From contig RECR01000068.1 of NCBI GenBank assembly GCA_007693955.1, positions 1 to 36,928 on the forward strand: 36,928 nt of DNA, read 5' to 3'. This document shows, one piece after another, positions 1 to 7,859 of this stretch (positions within the stretch are counted from its first letter, which is position 1; every line of letters starts with the position of its first letter). This DNA comes from Gloeocapsa sp. DLM2.Bin57. GTDB lineage: Bacteria; Cyanobacteriota; Cyanobacteriia; Cyanobacteriales; Gloeocapsaceae. The notes under the pieces were generated by a model that saw only the letters and a program-made list of their open reading frames with translations, was not told the DNA's origin and did not search any database. Both the position numbers and the translations under genes were made by a program.

Positions 1-65
1 AAATAAGGACGCGATTCATCTCACGCTTATTTGAGAAAATAAAGCTTGAGGCTTCTCGCGGTTAA
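1..65 (+). mobile_element. Right end of an IS200/IS605-type element (partial copy)
   Basis: These 65 bases are the exact reverse complement of 36720-36784, where they directly follow a recognisable Y1 transposase (tnpA) reading frame. Here only the last lysine codon and the TAA stop (4-6) of tnpA remain; the rest of the element lies left of the window. An imperfect subterminal hairpin, CTCACGCTTATTT pairing with AAATAAAGCTTGAG (20-50), fits the right-end hairpins used by single-strand IS200/IS605 transposases. Identity between the two copies stops at GGTTAA (60-65), which I take as the element boundary. Confidence 0.8.
20..50 (+). repeat. Subterminal imperfect hairpin of the IS right end
   Basis: CTCA pairs with TGAG and GCTTATTT pairs with AAATAAAGC with one extra A; the loop is GAGA. 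The same hairpin occurs in reverse orientation near 36735-36765. Y1 transposases of the IS200/IS605 family recognise such end hairpins, so this is probably the transposase-binding structure. Confidence 0.6.
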
Positions 66-917
66 GCTAAAATTGACCAACAGGCTAAAAGCATCAAATA
101 TAATGGTACATCAGTATCAGAATTAGCCCGTTTATTATCAGCTCATGCTACCACAGACTTAGAAAAAGCGAGAATAATCTATACTTGGCTTGCAGTTAAC
201 ATCGCTTATGACGTTCAAGGTTATTATACTGGAGAATATGGGGATTTAACCCCCGAAGGAGTTTTAAAAAGGAGACAAGCGGTTTGTTCAGGTTATGCTA
301 ATCTCTACCAAGCTTTAAGTCAAGAAATGGGTTTAGAAAGTTTTATTATTTCTGGATATGCTAAAGGATTAAGTTATGAGTCAACTGCAAATCTTCGAGA
401 AACTAATCACGCTTGGAATGGAGTTAAAATTAACGGTAACTGGTATTTAGTTGATGCTACTTGGGCTGCAGGTACAGTTGATAGTCATCAGTTTACACCT
501 AATTTTAATCAATTTTATTTCGCTACTCCCCCAGAGCAGTTGATTTATTCTCATTTACCTGAAGATGAAAATTGGCAGTTATTAACTAATAAATATACTA
601 GAGAACAGTTTCTCGCTTTGCCTAAAGTATCACCACATTTTTTTACCACTCAATTAAATTTACTCTCTCATGGTTATAATAGTCAAGGTAATTTTCAAGT
701 GGTATTAACTGCTCCTGAAAATGTAGAAATTATTGCTGGGTTAACTGTACAAGAAGAGTATTTACCTAGAGAAACTGTCCAAATCCAAAAACATAATAAT
801 CAAATATTTATTATCGCCGATACTTCTAGAAACAAAGCCGATAAATTAAATATTTTTGCTAAATTTAGTCATCAAGAAGGAAGCTACCCTCATGCTGTTT
901 CCTTCAAAGTACCATAA
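66..917 (+). pseudogene. Transglutaminase-like protein, 5' end removed by the IS
   Basis: The frame is open from base 66 to the stop at 917. It encodes a transglutaminase-like (papain-fold) domain with the usual triad: Cys codon 285-287 in AVCSGYA, His 408-410 in NHAWN, and Asp 453-455 in VDATW. A beta-rich C-terminal part follows. The frame begins exactly at the IS boundary, with TAA at 63-65. I see no in-frame ATG, GTG or TTG between 66 and the Cys codon. The first ATG (327) lies after the catalytic Cys, so a product started there would lack the nucleophile. The N-terminal part and any signal peptide were cut off by the insertion. The family includes cyanobacterial secreted or periplasmic proteins; the substrate is unknown. 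Part of the 3' end (769-815) is repeated at 1850-1896. Confidence 0.75.
769..815 (+). repeat. Direct repeat, left copy (end of transglutaminase-like gene)
   Basis: This 47-base segment inside the transglutaminase-like frame aligns without gaps to 1850-1896 with four mismatches by eye. With the paired repeat 936-976 / 1914-1954 it brackets the DUF4351 gene, showing that the locus was duplicated. Confidence 0.8.
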
Positions 918-935
918 GCTTAGTTATGATTGTAC

Positions 936-980
936 ATGGATTTAAGTACTTACGAAAGTGACTTTTACCCTTGGACTTGA
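936..980 (+). pseudogene. DUF29 N-terminal relic
   Basis: ATG at 936 opens a 14-codon frame, MDLSTYESDFYPWT, closed by TGA at 978-980. It matches the start of the downstream DUF29 gene (MDLSIYERDFYAWT at 1914); 37 of 41 bases agree. Homology stops abruptly after TTGGAC near 976, where the sequence becomes the 3' end of the minus-strand DUF4351 gene. It is a decapitated copy of the DUF29 gene left by a duplication or insertion. Confidence 0.75.
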
Positions 981-1840
981 TTGTCTAACCAATCAGATAC
1001 ATCACCCCAACTAGAAAAATCAAAGATACTTTCTCCTAACCCTTCTCTTTGAGAGACTCCTAGTTGACGTATTCGCGATTCTAAAGAGGGGTCAATTTCA
1101 CCAAATCGCTTGGAGAGTAAACGTATTAATAAATTAGCTTCTCCTTCTTCTCTCCCTCTTTCTTCTCCCAATTGTAAACCTTCCTTCAAAATTTCTTGAT
1201 ACCAAGGAGATTCTCTAAGTATAACCATATCCCACCTCATTATTTCTTGAACTAACGGCATTTCTAAGACAAAAGACGCAAAAAACGATAATAAAGGTTC
1301 TAAATCTGTTAACTCTTCCTCTTCTCTTAACTTCCTTACTGCTTCTCTGACTACTACTTCCTCCCCTCCTCCCTTTAAAATAGGTACAAAGGGTAATAAA
1401 CTTGAGATGTTGTCTCTAAATACTAATTCTACTGGTACTTCCCATAAGTTGACCACTCGATAACTTTGATAACTTCTAATCCCCATAAATTCTTCTTCGT
1501 AGAAATTGGGGATGTTGGGATTCTTGACATGTGGTAAAATGTTAATCAGTACTGGATACACAGGTAAATTATATCTCTCTTGAGCTAAAGCTGCATACAC
1601 TCTCATTCTCAAGGGTCCATTGTCTTGATAACGGAGTTGCAATTCGTTTAGCATCAAGAATTCACCTTCTTTTTTCCCCACTATTTTCATCAGCACATCA
1701 TTTTCCCGACTTAACCACTGAAATTCTCCCGAGAGAAACTCACAAAAAGTTAAATCTTGTCTCTGTGTAATCCATCTAATCCAATTATTGGGTGCTAGAC
1801 TAATTAAACGTTTACTCCCTATATCTGCTTTTTTAATCAT
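965..1840 (-). CDS. DUF4351 domain protein, Rpn/PD-(D/E)XK nuclease-like
   Basis: A 291-residue protein of a type widely expanded in cyanobacteria and usually annotated as DUF4351 or Rpn-family (recombination-promoting nuclease/putative transposase). The LNELQL segment near residue 66 looks like the E-x-Q part of a PD-(D/E)XK core. It is followed by RMRVYAALAQ and by a hydrophobic strand, YPVLINIL. The C-terminal part (about 230-290), LLIRLLSKRFGEI then a conserved FSSWGDVSDWL, is the DUF4351 region. A Glu/Gly-rich linker lies at about 222-234. The start is ATG with no strong ribosome binding site. The gene is an island: both flanks are duplicated pieces of the neighbouring transglutaminase and DUF29 genes, so it probably arrived by a rearrangement. 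The nuclease role is inferred from family, and the active site has not been checked. Confidence 0.7.
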   Translation of the reverse strand: MIKKADIGSKRLISLAPNNWIRWITQRQDLTFCEFLSGEFQWLSRENDVLMKIVGKKEGEFLMLNELQLRYQDNGPLRMRVYAALAQERYNLPVYPVLINILPHVKNPNIPNFYEEEFMGIRSYQSYRVVNLWEVPVELVFRDNISSLLPFVPILKGGGEEVVVREAVRKLREEEELTDLEPLLSFFASFVLEMPLVQEIMRWDMVILRESPWYQEILKEGLQLGEERGREEGEANLLIRLLSKRFGEIDPSLESRIRQLGVSQREGLGESIFDFSSWGDVSDWLDNQVQG

Positions 1841-1849
1841 GGTTGGGTT

Positions 1850-1896
1850 GAGAAACTGTCCAAATCCAAAAATGTAACAATCAAATATTTACTATC
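1850..1896 (+). repeat. Direct repeat, right copy (stranded transglutaminase 3' fragment)
   Basis: Non-coding copy of 769-815, starting ten bases beyond the DUF4351 start codon. It runs on towards a second match (1914-1954 to 936-976). About 100 bases present between the two repeats on the left are missing here. Confidence 0.8.
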
Positions 1897-1913
1897 TTAA
1901 GGTATAAGTACAT

Positions 1914-2338
1914 ATGGATTTAAGTATTTACGAGAGAGACTTTTACGCTTGGACAAACAAGGGGATTTACTACGCAACCAACAGCTAACAGAAATTGATT
2001 GGGAGAATATAGCAGCTGAAATTGAGAGTATGGGAAAGTCAGAAAAACGACAGCTAGAAAGTCGATTAGAAGTATTAATTGTGCATTTACTCCAATGGCA
2101 ATTTCAACCTAATTTACGATCTCGCAGTTGGGAATTAACCATTAAAGAACAAAGGTTGCGCATAGAAAGATTCTTAGAAGAGAATCCTAGTTTACAAAGA
2201 TATCTAGATAATATTTGTGCCAAAATTTACCCAGTTGCTTTAATTAGTGCAGAAAAAGAAACAGGTTTATCTATTTTTCCTGCTGATTGTCCTTATAATA
2301 TCTTGGATCTGCTTAACGGTGAATTCTTACCCGAATAA
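1914..2338 (+). pseudogene. DUF29 family protein with an N-terminal frameshift
   Basis: The DUF29 family (small cyanobacterial proteins of unknown function) typically starts with a YERDFYAW motif, then an I-D-W-E-N-I-A-E-E-I block. Here ATG at 1914 encodes MDLSIYERDFYAWT in one frame. The rest (DKQGDLLRNQQL, then IDWENIAAEIESMGKSEKRQLESRL) is in another frame that runs to 2338. Joining them needs one extra base near 1955-1957 (AAA, perhaps originally AAAA). The remaining open frame has only a TTG (1949) as possible start. Either the gene is freshly broken, or a base was lost in sequencing or assembly. A relic of the same gene start lies at 936-980. Confidence 0.75.
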
Positions 2339-2343
2339 ATATA

Positions 2344-2931
2344 ATGTTTGCCAAATTACCCTTAATTGACTATCAGCCTCTTAAAATAATCGATATTGCC
2401 CAAGTTTATTGTACTCTCACTCATCCTCATTTTAGCAATCAAATAATTACAGATATTGACCAGGAAATAAATATTATTGCTAATAAAAGTCAGATTACTT
2501 GTCAACAATCTATTCCCAAACATGAAGAGGAATTAAAGATAATAGCAGTAGTCAAGCAATTATTAACCAATTTACCTAAATATAGTTATCCTAAACTAAG
2601 TCTAAAATTTAAAAGGATTATTTCTCTACCAGGAAAATCAGACCAAGCGATCGCTTATTTTCAAACAGATTTACTAACAGATTCTATTTCTACAGACTTA
2701 ATCGGTGGTAAACTTAACCTTACCTATAACTTAAACTCTTGTCCCCTGTATTTTAGCTTACAATCAGCTTTAATTCGCCAACAAGATCATCGTCTTTTAC
2801 CAGCTTTAGCTTTTGAGGGAGAATTTGCTTACGGTAACAAAGATCCTAGAGAAATCCTACAGATAATCAATAATTGGTCAGAAGATTGGTTAACTTTTAA
2901 AGAGATAATTAATCAAGGTTTTTTAGGGTAA
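2344..2931 (+). CDS. Hypothetical protein, unrecognised
   Basis: A 195-residue soluble-looking protein with no membrane segment or motif that I recognise. It starts with ATG six bases after the DUF29 stop, so the two may share a transcript. The sequence is rich in Ile, Leu and Gln, and codon use is A/T-rich like that of its left neighbours. Its last nine bases overlap the end of the convergent exbD-like gene. The function is unknown. Confidence 0.55.
   Translation: MFAKLPLIDYQPLKIIDIAQVYCTLTHPHFSNQIITDIDQEINIIANKSQITCQQSIPKHEEELKIIAVVKQLLTNLPKYSYPKLSLKFKRIISLPGKSDQAIAYFQTDLLTDSISTDLIGGKLNLTYNLNSCPLYFSLQSALIRQQDHRLLPALAFEGEFAYGNKDPREILQIINNWSEDWLTFKEIINQGFLG
2647..2654. repeat. HIP1 octamer GCGATCGC (example of many)
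   Basis: The palindrome GCGATCGC recurs throughout the window: for example 2983, 7442, 10841, 12903, 13322, 16240, 29501 and 36430. The motif is strongly over-represented in many cyanobacterial genomes and points to the host group. It lies mostly inside genes here. Confidence 0.85.
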
Positions 2932-3408
2932 AATAGGGCTAAAGGGTTCTTGTGAATCCAGGGGAAGAGTAGCTAAAGCGACGCGATCGCCCCCAAAAGT
3001 ACGTAATAAATCTAATAACTCTACCACTTCATTGTAACGAGTTTCTCTAGAAGCGTGTAGCACTACCAAACCCCGAGGATTAATCAAATAATAATTTCGC
3101 AAAGTTTGAATTAACTGCTCATTAGTTACCATTTGTTGTTCTATATAAACCTGACCATTTTGATCTAAACTAACTACTAACATCTCATTAACTTGAGGTT
3201 GTCCTGTACTAGCGCTAGGTAAATCCAGATTAATCGCTTGTTGTCGGGAAAAAGTAACCGCAGCCAGGATAAAAAAGGTTAAAATACAGAAAATAACATC
3301 AATTAATGGTAAAATTTCTAAGCGTACCTCTTCTTGGCTAGATTGATCTTGCCATAATTTCAGAGGACGAGCTAAAAGAGTTGATTTTGGGGGGATTTTT
3401 TGACTCAT
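2923..3408 (-). CDS. exbD: ExbD/TolR-family biopolymer transport protein
   Basis: ExbD/TolR proteins work with an ExbB/TolQ channel to harness proton flow for outer-membrane transport or envelope maintenance. The protein has a short cytoplasmic N-terminus, then VRLEILPLIDVIFCILTFFILAAVTF, the single membrane helix with the conserved Asp in PLIDVIF. A periplasmic domain follows with ISLDQNGQVYI-like strands (here VVSLDQNGQVYIE). I chose ATG at 3408 (161 residues), because the longer frame to 3432 needs a TTG start and its first bases (GGAGGGGGG) look like the ribosome binding site. No exbB or tonB is visible beside it. The end overlaps the convergent gene by nine bases. Confidence 0.82.
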   Translation of the reverse strand: MSQKIPPKSTLLARPLKLWQDQSSQEEVRLEILPLIDVIFCILTFFILAAVTFSRQQAINLDLPSASTGQPQVNEMLVVSLDQNGQVYIEQQMVTNEQLIQTLRNYYLINPRGLVVLHASRETRYNEVVELLDLLRTFGGDRVALATLPLDSQEPFSPILP

Positions 3409-3453
3409 AACCTTAAAATTTCCCCCCTCCAACAGGAGAGGGAAGAGAAAAAC

Positions 3454-4152
3454 TTAAACAGTAGCTAATTCAGGACGTTTGCTATTACGAATACCTTCAA
3501 TCGCTGTAGCATAATCAGGAGCTTTAAACACAGCAGATCCTGCTACGATCGCATTAGCACCCACTTCCAAAACTTGCCAAGTATTACTAGGTTTAAGTCC
3601 CCCATCAACTTCAATCCAGGGGTCTAGACCTTTATCAGCACACATTTTGCGTAATTTCTGTATCTTTGGCAACACATTAGGAATAAAACTTTGACCACCA
3701 AAACCAGGATTAACGCTCATAATCAAAATCAGGTCACAAACTTCGAGAACATACTCAATCAATTCTAGAGGACTAGAGGGATTAAGAACCACTCCCGCTT
3801 GTTTACCGAGTTCGCGAATCTGACATAAAGTACGATGTAGGTGAGGAGAAGCATTATGTTCCGCGTGAACAGAGATAATATCAGCTCCCGCTTTAGCGAA
3901 ATCTTCCACATACTTTTCTGGTTCAACGATCATCAAGTGTACATCCAGAGGTTTCTGTGTGTAAGGGCGAATCGCTTCCACAATCAGCGGACCGATGGTA
4001 ATATTGGGGACAAAGCGACCATCCATAACATCAACGTGAATCCAGTCAGCACCAGCTGCATCTACAGCTTGAATTTCAGCTCCTAATTTGCTAAAATCAG
4101 CAGAGAGGATAGAGGGAGCAATAACGATTGGTTTATCTGATTGTGTTGTCAT
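3454..4152 (-). CDS. rpe: Ribulose-phosphate 3-epimerase
   Basis: This enzyme interconverts D-ribulose 5-phosphate and D-xylulose 5-phosphate in the Calvin-Benson cycle and the pentose phosphate pathway. The 232-residue TIM-barrel protein shows the family signatures: APSILSADF at the N-terminus, [14 protein letters not shown] with metal-binding His and Asp, VHLMI, and [10 protein letters not shown]. The late IEVDGGL carries the second Asp, and AGSAVF forms the phosphate site. Start ATG at 4152. The DUF1269 gene ends ten bases upstream on the same strand, so the two are probably co-transcribed. Full length and without oddities. Confidence 0.97.
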   Translation of the reverse strand: MTTQSDKPIVIAPSILSADFSKLGAEIQAVDAAGADWIHVDVMDGRFVPNITIGPLIVEAIRPYTQKPLDVHLMIVEPEKYVEDFAKAGADIISVHAEHNASPHLHRTLCQIRELGKQAGVVLNPSSPLELIEYVLEVCDLILIMSVNPGFGGQSFIPNVLPKIQKLRKMCADKGLDPWIEVDGGLKPSNTWQVLEVGANAIVAGSAVFKAPDYATAIEGIRNSKRPELATV

Positions 4153-4161
4153 AATTATTTA

Positions 4162-4674
4162 TTAACCTTGGATTGTTTCAGGAGTGATACCTCTATTGGT
4201 GAGGACTTCTTGTAACTGTTCTTCTTTGTCCTTAGTTAGAGATGTACGTAACACTTTACCACCATAGGGTGCTATTTCCTCAAGAACTTTATCAGGAGTT
4301 ACTTTACGTACTAAAACAAATAAAGCAGAAGTAGAAGGTGTGAGGGTTTCCCCTAATTCTCTCATAAAGTTGTCATCTACACCAATATCGCTAAGTGCTC
4401 CCGAAAGCGCTCCACCGGCTGCACCTAAAGCTAAACCTGCGATAGGAACAAAAAATAAAGTCCCGATGAGTAAACCCCAGAAACTACCGCTAACAGCACC
4501 AGCTGCGGTTAAATTAATGGCTTGTTTGAGTTTGACTTTACCGTCTTTATCCTTAACTACTACAGCTGCGTCTTCTAATTCAATCAGATGCTCTTTTTGC
4601 ATCTTAGCTAAATCTAAGCGTACTTGTTCAGCTTTATATTCATCATCGTAAGCGATCGCGATTAAGTCACTCAT
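4162..4674 (-). CDS. DUF1269 domain membrane protein
   Basis: A 170-residue DUF1269-family protein. The N-terminal part is soluble and charged (VVVKDKDGKVKLKQ). It is followed by a Gly/Ala-rich hydrophobic hairpin at about residues 58-90 (FWGLLIGTLFF, then GLALGAAGGALSGALSD), then LFVLVRKVTPDKVLEEI and a Lys/Glu-rich tail. Proteins of this family are membrane-associated and of unknown function, sometimes linked to stress. It lies directly upstream of rpe. The 93-base gap to the divergent hhoA-like gene must hold both promoters. Confidence 0.85.
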   Translation of the reverse strand: MSDLIAIAYDDEYKAEQVRLDLAKMQKEHLIELEDAAVVVKDKDGKVKLKQAINLTAAGAVSGSFWGLLIGTLFFVPIAGLALGAAGGALSGALSDIGVDDNFMRELGETLTPSTSALFVLVRKVTPDKVLEEIAPYGGKVLRTSLTKDKEEQLQEVLTNRGITPETIQG

Positions 4675-4767
4675 GTTATTTACCTAAAAATTATTAGCTA
4701 CTGTTAGATTATCACAATGGGTAAAATTATTAGAGTATCCTAGAAGAAAGAACCCTCACCAATAGCC

Positions 4768-5937
4768 ATGAAACTTAAACAACTTATTATATATACTAGC
4801 TTATTAGCCCTGGGAACTAGTGCAGGATTTTTTACTCGTTCCTATCTTCATAACCAAGAAGAAACTGTGCTCAATCCTCAATTAATTCCTGCAGCTAGTC
4901 GTAGCTATTCTCCACCGGTCGATATTCCCAATCCAGAAGATTTAAACTTTGTCGCTAAAGCTGTACAACAAGTAGGACCTGCGGTAGTGAGAATAGACGC
5001 TTCGCGGATTGTCTCACCCAATCATAACCCCTTTGATCCTTTACGTAGATTTTTCGGTGAATCAGAAATACCTCCAGAAATGGAAAGACTAGAACGAGGT
5101 ACAGGAACAGGTTTTATCTTAAGCGAAGACGGTATAATTATTACTAATGCTCACGTTGTCGCAGGAGCAAATAAAGTTATCGTTACCCTCACCAATGGAG
5201 AAACTGTCGAAGGAAAAATACTCGGAACAGACGAATTAACCGATATAGCAGTTGTCAAAATCCCTGGTAATAATTTGCCTATCGTAACTTTAGGTCAATC
5301 CGTCAATCTTATTCCAGGAGAATGGGCGATCGCCATTGGTAACCCTTTAGGATTAGATAATACAGTTACTGTAGGGATTATTAGTGCTTTAGGAAGATCT
5401 AGCAGTGAAGTAGGTATCCCAGATAAAAGAGTCAAATTTATTCAAACCGACGCAGCGATTAACCCAGGTAATTCAGGTGGACCATTGCTCAACGCTAAAG
5501 GCGAAGTAATTGGGATGAATACAGCTATACGGATTGATGGTCAAGGTTTAGGTTTTGCCATTCCCATAGAAACTATCCAAAGAGTAGCACAAGATTTGTA
5601 CGTCCATGGAGAAGCCCAACACCCCTATCTCGGGGTTCAGATGACTAATATCACTGCTAGTAACCTCAAAAATATTGAGTCAGAATTCGGCTTAAAACTA
5701 AAAGACGCAACAGGAGTATTAATAGTACAAGTAGTGCCTAATTCTCCCGCTGCTCAAGCAGGTATTCAACCAGGAGATATAATTAAAAAAATAGGCGATC
5801 GCCCTATACTAGAATCAAAAGACGTACAAGAAACAGTCGAAGCTAGTCAAATAGGCGCACCTCTAGAAATAGAAATCATCCGTAAACAAGAACTTCAGGT
5901 TCTCCAAGTAATCCCTGGTGTATTTCCCAAACCTTAA
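4768..5937 (+). CDS. hhoA: HhoA/HtrA (Deg)-family serine protease
   Basis: Trypsin-like periplasmic or thylakoid-lumen protease of the Deg family, which degrades or refolds damaged proteins. In the 389-residue sequence, residues 4-24 form a signal or membrane anchor. The catalytic triad is His129 (TNAHVV), Asp159 (LTDIAV) and Ser236 (NPGNSGGPL). One C-terminal PDZ domain covers about residues 285-385, with GVLIVQVVPNSPAAQAGIQPGD. The single PDZ domain and short N-terminal anchor fit the cyanobacterial HhoA/HhoB/HtrA group. Which of the three paralogues this is cannot be decided here, so the symbol is tentative. It is divergent from the DUF1269-rpe pair; mnmG follows 16 bases downstream. Confidence 0.9.
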   Translation: MKLKQLIIYTSLLALGTSAGFFTRSYLHNQEETVLNPQLIPAASRSYSPPVDIPNPEDLNFVAKAVQQVGPAVVRIDASRIVSPNHNPFDPLRRFFGESEIPPEMERLERGTGTGFILSEDGIIITNAHVVAGANKVIVTLTNGETVEGKILGTDELTDIAVVKIPGNNLPIVTLGQSVNLIPGEWAIAIGNPLGLDNTVTVGIISALGRSSSEVGIPDKRVKFIQTDAAINPGNSGGPLLNAKGEVIGMNTAIRIDGQGLGFAIPIETIQRVAQDLYVHGEAQHPYLGVQMTNITASNLKNIESEFGLKLKDATGVLIVQVVPNSPAAQAGIQPGDIIKKIGDRPILESKDVQETVEASQIGAPLEIEIIRKQELQVLQVIPGVFPKP

Positions 5938-5953
5938 CTAATTCCTATTGATT

Positions 5954-7837
5954 ATGACCGTAGAATTTCAAGACTCCTTTGAGATAATTGTAGTTGGTGG
6001 TGGACATTCAGGATGTGAAGCAGCTTTAGCTAGCGCACGTCTTGGCTGTCGCACCTTAATGTTAACCCTTAACCTCGATAAAATTGCTTGGCAACCCTGT
6101 AACCCAGCGGTAGGAGGTCCGGCTAAGTCCCAACTAACCCACGAAGTAGATGCTCTTGGGGGTGAAATTGGTAAAATGGCTGACCGTACTTATTTACAGA
6201 AACGATTACTCAATTCTTCCCGAGGTCCTGCGGTGTGGGCTTTAAGAGCACAAACAGATAAGCGGGAATACGCCAAAGTCATGCAAGAAATCGTCGAAAA
6301 TCAAGAGAATCTGACGATTAGGGAGGGAATGGTTACGGATTTATTGCTAGGTAACAACGATGAGGTTATCGGAGTAAAAACTTATTTTGGTACTTGTTTC
6401 CAAACTCAAGCAGTAATATTGACTACAGGTACTTTTTTAGGTGGTACAATCTGGATTGGCTCTCAATCTATGTCCGCAGGAAGAGCAGGAGAATTCGCCG
6501 CGGTAGGATTAACCGAAACCCTCAACCGTCTAGGATTTGAAACAGGAAGGTTAAAAACAGGAACTCCCGCTAGAGTAGATAAACGCTCTGTTGACTATAG
6601 TAAAATGGAGGTTCAACCCCCTGATGATCAGGTACGCTGGTTTAGTTTTGACCCCGAGGTTTGGGTAGAAAGAGAGCAGATGAACTGTTACCTCACTCGT
6701 ACCACTAGTCAAACACACCAGTTAATTCGAGATAATTTACATCTTTCTCCTATCTATGGGGGATGGATTGACTCCGTAGGTCCTCGCTATTGTCCTAGTA
6801 TTGAAGATAAAATCGTTCGTTTTGCTAGTAAAGAGTCTCATCAGATTTTTATTGAACCCGAAGGGCGATATATACCAGAATTGTATATACAAGGGTTTTC
6901 TACTGGATTACCAGAAAAGCTCCAACTAGCTATGTTGCAAACTCTACCAGGTTTAGAAAACTGTGCCATGTTGCGTCCTGCTTATGCGGTAGAATACGAC
7001 TATCTCCCCGCTACTCAATGTTATCCTACCCTGATGACTAAAAAAATAGCAGGTTTGTTCTGTGCAGGTCAAGTAAATGGCACAACAGGTTATGAAGAAG
7101 CAGCAGCTCAAGGAATCGTCGCAGGAATCAACGCTACACGCTTCGTCAAAGGTCAAGACATGATCGTCTTCTCTCGTGAAGAGAGTTATCTAGGGACTTT
7201 GATTGATGACTTGTGTACAAAAGACTTGCGCGAACCCTATCGAATGCTTACCTCTCGTTCAGAATATCGTCTCGTCTTACGCTCAGATAACGCTGATCAA
7301 CGCTTAACCCCCCTAGGGAGAAAGATTGGCTTGATTGACGATCGCCGTTGGGAACTGTTTACTCGGAAACAAGAAAATATCCTCGCTGAAAAAGAAAGAT
7401 TATACGCAACTAGGATTAAAGCACAAGAGCCAGTAGGAGAAGCGATCGCCGCTGATACTCAACAAAAAATCAAAGGTTCAATCACATTAGCTGATTTATT
7501 GCGTCGTCCTGGTTTTCATTACGTTAATCTAGAGCAATACGGTTTAGGAAATGCTAACCTTACTCTTGAAGAAAAACATGGAGCAGAAGTTGACATCAAA
7601 TACTCTGGTTATATCAAACGTCAGGAACAACAGATAGAGCAAATCAGTCGTCAAGCTCATCGTAATCTCCCTAACAACCTAGATTATCTGAGTATCGAGA
7701 CTCTCTCCATGGAAGCTAGAGAAAAACTTTCTCGTGTACAACCTTTAACCATTGGTCAAGCTTCTCGCATTGGTGGAGTTAATCCCGCTGATATTAATGC
7801 TCTGTTGATCCATCTTGAGTTAAAATCTTCTCTATAA
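5954..7837 (+). CDS. mnmG: tRNA uridine-5-carboxymethylaminomethyl(34) synthesis enzyme MnmG
   Basis: FAD- and tetrahydrofolate-dependent enzyme that, with MnmE, builds the cmnm5 group on the wobble uridine of several tRNAs. The FAD-binding motif [14 protein letters not shown] is at residues 13-26. [20 protein letters not shown] and the [18 protein letters not shown] block are all typical. The start is taken as ATG at 5954 (627 residues); an in-frame TTG two codons earlier is less likely. Length is normal. It lies 16 bases after the hhoA-like gene on the same strand and may be read from the same transcript. Confidence 0.97.
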   Translation: MTVEFQDSFEIIVVGGGHSGCEAALASARLGCRTLMLTLNLDKIAWQPCNPAVGGPAKSQLTHEVDALGGEIGKMADRTYLQKRLLNSSRGPAVWALRAQTDKREYAKVMQEIVENQENLTIREGMVTDLLLGNNDEVIGVKTYFGTCFQTQAVILTTGTFLGGTIWIGSQSMSAGRAGEFAAVGLTETLNRLGFETGRLKTGTPARVDKRSVDYSKMEVQPPDDQVRWFSFDPEVWVEREQMNCYLTRTTSQTHQLIRDNLHLSPIYGGWIDSVGPRYCPSIEDKIVRFASKESHQIFIEPEGRYIPELYIQGFSTGLPEKLQLAMLQTLPGLENCAMLRPAYAVEYDYLPATQCYPTLMTKKIAGLFCAGQVNGTTGYEEAAAQGIVAGINATRFVKGQDMIVFSREESYLGTLIDDLCTKDLREPYRMLTSRSEYRLVLRSDNADQRLTPLGRKIGLIDDRRWELFTRKQENILAEKERLYATRIKAQEPVGEAIAADTQQKIKGSITLADLLRRPGFHYVNLEQYGLGNANLTLEEKHGAEVDIKYSGYIKRQEQQIEQISRQAHRNLPNNLDYLSIETLSMEAREKLSRVQPLTIGQASRIGGVNPADINALLIHLELKSSL

Positions 7838-7859
7838 TCCAATTATTTATCTTATAACG

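Noticed and set aside
327-917. Full transglutaminase-like gene starting at ATG 327
   Set aside because: The open frame extends back to 66 with clear family sequence, and the catalytic Cys is upstream of this ATG, so it is an internal Met.
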